From Oceanobacillus caeni (GTDB taxonomy: Bacteria > Bacillota > Bacilli > Bacillales > Amphibacillaceae): a stretch of 64,000 nt of DNA. Positions 60,802 through 64,000 of this stretch are shown piece after piece (positions within the stretch are counted from its first letter, which is position 1; every line of letters starts with the position of its first letter). Made by a program: the position numbers and the translations under genes. The stretch is from positions 114,174 to 178,173 of the forward strand of contig NZ_JAHHXM010000004.1 in assembly GCF_019037185.1 (NCBI RefSeq), in the 5' to 3' direction. Below the pieces are notes generated by a model. The model did not search any database. It was not told where the DNA came from and saw only the letters and a program-made list of their open reading frames with translations.

Positions 60802-60831
60802 AACAGCCTCACTTTTTTAGTGGGGCTGTTT
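60802..60831 (+). terminator. Terminator of the three-gene operon
   Basis: AACAGCCTCACT pairs with AGTGGGGCTGTT around TTTTT (one mismatch) and is followed by TTACTAATTATTT. Confidence 0.75.
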
Positions 60832-60837
60832 TACTAA

Positions 60838-60972
60838 TTATTTCATTTTCTCCGGCAATGCATGTATCGATTCAATCAATTGATTTAGTTTTCCCTCGAC
60901 ACGGTGTAATAGGTAAAACGTCACCGCGATAGGAAAACCAACATCTGTGATGAGCGCTATCCAAGCTTCCAC
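60838..60972 (-). CDS. YvrJ-family protein, 44 residues
   Basis: Too short for most callers. GTG at 60972 (GGAGG eight bases upstream) encodes MEAWIALITDVGFPIAVTFY then LLHRVEGKLNQLIESIHAL, the YvrJ pattern of one membrane helix and an amphipathic tail. It follows the DUF1659 and DUF2922 genes, the order in which these three families usually occur in Bacilli. A truncated relic lies at 31249-31340. Confidence 0.85.
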   Translation of the reverse strand: MEAWIALITDVGFPIAVTFYLLHRVEGKLNQLIESIHALPEKMK

Positions 60973-61043
60973 AGAAAAAACCTCCAATCCTTGTTTAGTA
61001 AAATAGACCAGCGATAAACTTCCGCTGGTCTAAATTCTTAAGA

Positions 61044-61262
61044 TTAAATTTCAATATCAATTTCTTCCACAGTGTTTTCTACAATGCGGGCACTATGCTT
61101 TTCTACCAAATCCCCACCAGTTGATGTGAAGGCATTTTCGTTGATAATCGTATCCATTGCAGCATTAACAGCTGAAGGATCTACTGGTTCGATAGGATTC
61201 TCTAGTGAAAATGTAACTACTTTTCCATCTTCGTTAGTAAATTTAAGCTCTAATTTTCTCAA
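61044..61262 (-). CDS. DUF2922 family protein
   Basis: The TTG at 61262 (AAAGGAG eight bases upstream) gives 72 residues: RKLELKFTNEDGKVVTFSLE then NPIEPVDPSAVNAAMDTII, the DUF2922 pattern, with an acidic C-terminus. A GTG three codons earlier overlaps the ribosome site. Function unknown; grouped with DUF1659 and YvrJ. Confidence 0.85.
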   Translation of the reverse strand: MRKLELKFTNEDGKVVTFSLENPIEPVDPSAVNAAMDTIINENAFTSTGGDLVEKHSARIVENTVEEIDIEI

Positions 61263-61297
61263 ATGTATCACTCCTTTCCTTTATTTTTTGCTAGCCG

Positions 61298-61522
61298 TTA
61301 CTCAGCAGTAACATCAGCTGTGTCTTTACGAATGATGTTGTATAATGGGCGATCTTGTAAACCAGCAAAAGCATTTGCTACAGCATATAGCTGATCTGCC
61401 GTTGCCGAAGTTTTAACATTGTTGAAACTCTTATACTTGTAGACTGGCATACCGGTTTTTAAATCATTCCCATCATTTAAAACAAGTTGTAAAGTAGACT
61501 TCGTTAATTCGAATGCTGCCAT
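61298..61522 (-). CDS. DUF1659 family protein
   Basis: The ATG at 61522 follows AAAGGAGGTGAG and gives 74 residues: MAAFELTKSTLQLVLNDGND, then KSFNNVKTSATADQLYAVAN and FAGLQDRPLYNI, the DUF1659 pattern. A longer frame to 61621 has no support. First gene of the DUF1659-DUF2922-YvrJ cluster; function unknown. Confidence 0.85.
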   Translation of the reverse strand: MAAFELTKSTLQLVLNDGNDLKTGMPVYKYKSFNNVKTSATADQLYAVANAFAGLQDRPLYNIIRKDTADVTAE

Positions 61523-61791
61523 TTGTTTCTCACCTCCTTTCATAAATACAATCGAAAGGAATCGAGGTGAGGGGGGGATTTTATTAAAATAATTAATGAC
61601 CATTGGAAAAGAAGGATTCAAGATTCTATATCTAGTTATAATTTGTGTTTAAAGAGGAATAAATAGGGGAAGTTGGAAAAAGATATCTTTATTAAAGGGG
61701 TGGGGTATTTATAGTTAATTTGAGACAGTAAACCTGTCCTATGGCTCTTATGGTATACTATTATGGTGTATAAGAAAGGAGTGCAAAAACA

Positions 61792-63207
61792 ATGGAATTT
61801 ATGGAAAGTATTGTTTCCCATTTAAATGATTTTCTATGGTCTTATGTACTTATTATTGTTTTGATTGGTTTAGGGTTATATTTTACAATTCGAACTGGTT
61901 TTGTTCAATTTTCCATAAGAGAAATGTTTCGAGTGATAACCGATAAACGTGCGTATTCTGATTCAGGGAAGAAAGGGACAAGTTCTTTCCAAGCATTTGC
62001 TATTAGTGCGGCTTCAAGGGTAGGTACAGGAAATATGGCAGGGATCGCGTCTGCGGTGGCACTTGGAGGTCCGGGGGCATTATTTTGGATGTGGCTGGTT
62101 GCGATTGTCGGTGCAGCATCTGGATTCGTTGAGAGTACACTTGGTCAAGTATATAAAGTGAATGATAAAAATCTTTACCGAGGTGGTCCAGCTTATTATA
62201 TTGAGAAAGGTTTAAAAAGTCGTTGGCTAGGTATTGTATTTGCGGTTACCATCACATTTACATATGGACTTATATTTAATTCCGTTCAGTCTAATACGAT
62301 TAGTCTTGCCTTTAAAAATCAATTTTCAATAAGTCCTACTGCTGTTGCTATCATTTTAACCATTCTTACAGCATTAGTTATTTTTGGAGGAATAAGGAGT
62401 ATTGCTAATGTTTCACAAATCATTGTACCAGTAATGGCGATTATTTATATTCTAATCTCCTTTGTGGTATTGGCGATGAACTTAGAAGTGATACCAGGCA
62501 TTATTAGGCTTATTTTTGCTAATGCATTTGGTATTGAACAAGTTGCGGGAGGAGGCTTCGGTGCAGCCATCATGATGGGTGTGAAACGTGGGCTATTCTC
62601 TAATGAAGCTGGGATGGGGTCCGTACCGAATGCCGCAGCAACTGCTGACGTTTCGCATCCGGTAAAACAAGGACTCGTTCAAGCACTTGGCGTGTTCTTT
62701 GATACCTTATTAATCTGTAGCGCAACTGGATTGGTTATTCTTGCTTCTGGTGGATTTGCAGGTAGTGATGCAGAGGGGATTCAGATAACGCAATCTGCTT
62801 TTACCAATCTTCTAGGAGACTGGGCGGGTATATTTGTTGCTATCGCCATTTTCCTATTTGCGTTTAGTTCGATTCTGGGAAATTATTATTATGGGGAAAG
62901 CAATATCTACTATATTAAGGATAGTAAACTAACTTTATTTATTTACCGAGTTGTCGTTCTTATCATGGTCATCTTTGGAACCCTTGCATCCTTTGATCTT
63001 GTCTGGGCACTTGCCGACCTAACCATGGCAATCATGGCGTTAATTAACTTATATGCCATTACGAGGCTCTTTAAAATTGCCAAGATTGTTCTTGACGATT
63101 ACATGAAACAACGAAAAGCTGGAAAAGACCCTGTATTTTATCGGGATGTATTAGAAAATCAAGATGGAATAGAGTGTTGGGAACGGATGGAGGATAGGGA
63201 GCAGTAG
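61792..63207 (+). CDS. Sodium:alanine/glycine symporter (AGCS family)
   Basis: The 471-residue protein has about ten membrane helices and strong AGCS signatures: FQAFAISAASRVGTGNMAGI, ALGGPGALFWMWLVAIVGAA, YRGGPAYYIEKGLKSRWLG, KRGLFSNEAGMGSVPNAAAT and DVSHPVKQGLVQALGVFFDT. It imports alanine or glycine with Na+. AAAGGAG precedes the ATG. Transcribed alone; no regulator is adjacent. Confidence 0.93.
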   Translation: MEFMESIVSHLNDFLWSYVLIIVLIGLGLYFTIRTGFVQFSIREMFRVITDKRAYSDSGKKGTSSFQAFAISAASRVGTGNMAGIASAVALGGPGALFWMWLVAIVGAASGFVESTLGQVYKVNDKNLYRGGPAYYIEKGLKSRWLGIVFAVTITFTYGLIFNSVQSNTISLAFKNQFSISPTAVAIILTILTALVIFGGIRSIANVSQIIVPVMAIIYILISFVVLAMNLEVIPGIIRLIFANAFGIEQVAGGGFGAAIMMGVKRGLFSNEAGMGSVPNAAATADVSHPVKQGLVQALGVFFDTLLICSATGLVILASGGFAGSDAEGIQITQSAFTNLLGDWAGIFVAIAIFLFAFSSILGNYYYGESNIYYIKDSKLTLFIYRVVVLIMVIFGTLASFDLVWALADLTMAIMALINLYAITRLFKIAKIVLDDYMKQRKAGKDPVFYRDVLENQDGIECWERMEDREQ

Positions 63208-63417
63208 AACTGTGGGGATAGGTTTGCCTGTTCCTGTGGCTGATGAGTATGCTTACATAAGTAAGGAGATTTTCACTCATTAATCTTTGTCAGTATTTGT
63301 CGGAAATTAGTAGATTAAAACGCTTTTATATTATGTTAAAATAAAGTAGCAACTGAATATTGTGAGGGTGGTTGGTTGTCGCTCTTCTTTCCTACTGGGG
63401 AAAGGAGGTGATAATCA
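63208..63417. other. Gap upstream of the small repeat-encoded ORF
   Basis: TTAAAACGCTTTTATATTAT and TGTTAAAATAAAG (63315-63345) may include a promoter. No gene. Confidence 0.35.
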
Positions 63418-63638
63418 TGGAAACATTTCTTGGCAGAAAGAAGCATACACTCTGCATAAGTGCAACTAAGACATTTGCCGAAAAGGATTGGCAAATGTCA
63501 AGTTTTCTAAAATTTTTACGAGAAATTCTGAAAGGGATCGTGCGTGAATCAAGTGCTTTTTTCTTTCGGAAAAACATACTAGAAGACAAGAAAGCCACCC
63601 CGCGCCGTCACAAGCAAAAGGGTGGTTCTCATAAATAA
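63418..63638 (+). CDS. Possible 73-residue basic protein encoded by repeat elements
   Basis: AAAGGAGGTGAT lies seven bases before the ATG at 63418, the best ribosome site of the interval. The frame runs METFLGRKKHTLCISATKTF, through the hairpin repeat (SSFLKFLREILKGIVRESSA) and ends FFFRKNILEDKKATPRRHKQ, KGGSHK. Related but broken frames occur at 37425, 51735 and 53240. It may be a real small membrane-active peptide gene carried by a repeat, or a by-product of two repeats lying side by side. Confidence 0.5.
63453..63512 (+). repeat. Hairpin repeat element (CATAAGTGCAACTAAG...AAGTTTTCTAA)
   Basis: GCATAAGTGCAACTAA leads to a 10-bp stem (GACATTTGCC at 63470-63479, GGCAAATGTC at 63490-63499) and AAGTTTTCTAA, the same layout as 15144-15205. 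Confidence 0.7.
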
Positions 63639-63760
63639 ATCAAATATTTAAGACAACCACCACCCTGACGGTAGAGGTTGTGAGAGAAGTGTATTAATAC
63701 ACTTCTCTCTTTATCTATATCCATTATACATAAAATTATTCTAAATTTCTATAGGTTAGC
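63517..63760 (+). repeat. Second full copy of the 240-bp repeat
   Basis: Matches 53240-53480 almost throughout, including GACAACCACCACCCTGACGG and the end TTTATCTATA(T/C)CCATTATA. The terminator hairpin is a perfect 28-base palindrome at 63682-63709 (arms GAGAGAAGTGTATT) where the other copy has GGGAGAAG/CTTCTCCC. Confidence 0.8.
63682..63716 (+). terminator. Terminator hairpin at the end of the 240-bp repeat
   Basis: Perfect palindrome with arms GAGAGAAGTGTATT, followed by TTTATCT. Confidence 0.7.
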
Positions 63761-63869
63761 CTACACTATTTCGAATAAAAGGTAATTATTGAGGCGATGG
63801 AGTGTCTTAGGTTAAAAGTTTCTATTATATCGCATATATTGCAAAGACCGGTTATTGATTTGGGACAAA

Positions 63870-63960
63870 GGATTCACGGACAAGATATCCGCCCTTGTGA
63901 GTTTGTTATCGGAATTCATCACTGAGATATCAGTACTCGTGGTAAGATATCGGGAATCAC
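63870..63960. repeat. Family A repeat remnant
   Basis: CAAGATATCCGCCC, GAGATATCAGTACTCGTGG and TAAGATATCGGGAATCAC are degenerate units of the GATATCGG/GATATCAG family seen at 1, 6840 and 9840. The CAGTACTCGTG string also recalls family B. The interval from 63761 holds nothing else recognised. Confidence 0.6.
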
Positions 63961-64000
63961 TACCAAAGAACTGAAAGGGCAGATTCTTCGTCCCTTGTTA

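Overview
The window is from a low-GC, Gram-positive, endospore-forming member of the Bacillaceae. The evidence is a poly(glycerol-phosphate) wall teichoic acid gene set, an LCP ligase, a squalene-hopene/sporulenol-type cyclase, ComK, a WalR-type site before a LysM-3D cell-wall protein, cre-like sites and GGAGG ribosome sites. An Oceanobacillus/Ornithinibacillus/Virgibacillus relative is my guess, not something the sequence proves. No rRNA, tRNA or CRISPR array was seen.

Layout. 0-3 kb: a TagA-type glycosyltransferase and a polysaccharide flippase. 3-7 kb: a GNAT enzyme, an SRPBCC-ArsR pair with a visible operator, and a GH26-like exported protein. 7.1-9.6 kb: a defence islet encoding RNase HI, an RnlA-type toxin (frameshifted in an A7 run) and an RnlB-type antitoxin. 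10-23.4 kb: the teichoic acid block (TagB-like, TagD, a large glucosaminidase, two TagF-like polymerases, TagG/TagH exporter, LCP ligase, UDP-GlcNAc 2-epimerase). 23.5-34 kb: an accessory stretch with gene relics, a convergent Kiwa-like pair (KwaB and KwaA), an IS3 relic, ComK, an excalibur protein, an XRE regulator, a DegU-like regulator with a Glu at the phosphorylation site, and a broken XRE repressor. 34.6-44.7 kb: a sigma factor and DnaD-like protein, a polysaccharide deacetylase, a LysM-3D protein, small holin-like type I toxins and the terpene cyclase. 45.3-51.7 kb: a complete galactitol/tagatose regulon (kinase divergent from DeoR, PTS IIA, IIB, IIC, dehydrogenase, aldolase). 52-57.6 kb: PH-domain and VOC proteins, a holin-like toxin, a TctA-type transporter beside a class II HMG-CoA reductase, and a Cu/Zn SOD-family protein. 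57.9-60.7 kb: three unrecognised genes in one tight operon ending in a membrane protein. 60.8-64 kb: YvrJ, DUF2922 and DUF1659 proteins, an alanine/glycine:Na+ symporter and repeats.

How the genes fit together. The tag genes make, polymerise, export and attach teichoic acid. The gat/lac genes should take galactitol through galactitol-1-P, tagatose-6-P and tagatose-1,6-bisP to triose phosphates. Two recognisable anti-phage modules (RNase HI-RnlA-RnlB and Kiwa-like) and one unknown operon sit in AT-rich intervals between housekeeping genes. The intergenic DNA is unusually rich in short dispersed repeats: a GATATCGG/GATATCAG family, a GAATTCGTTAAT family, hairpins ending in AGTTTTCTAA, a 16-mer AAACAAACGTTTGATC, and a roughly 240-bp element present in four copies. 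It also holds small decayed fragments of neighbouring genes. Function calls come from motif and family recognition by eye; no database search was run.
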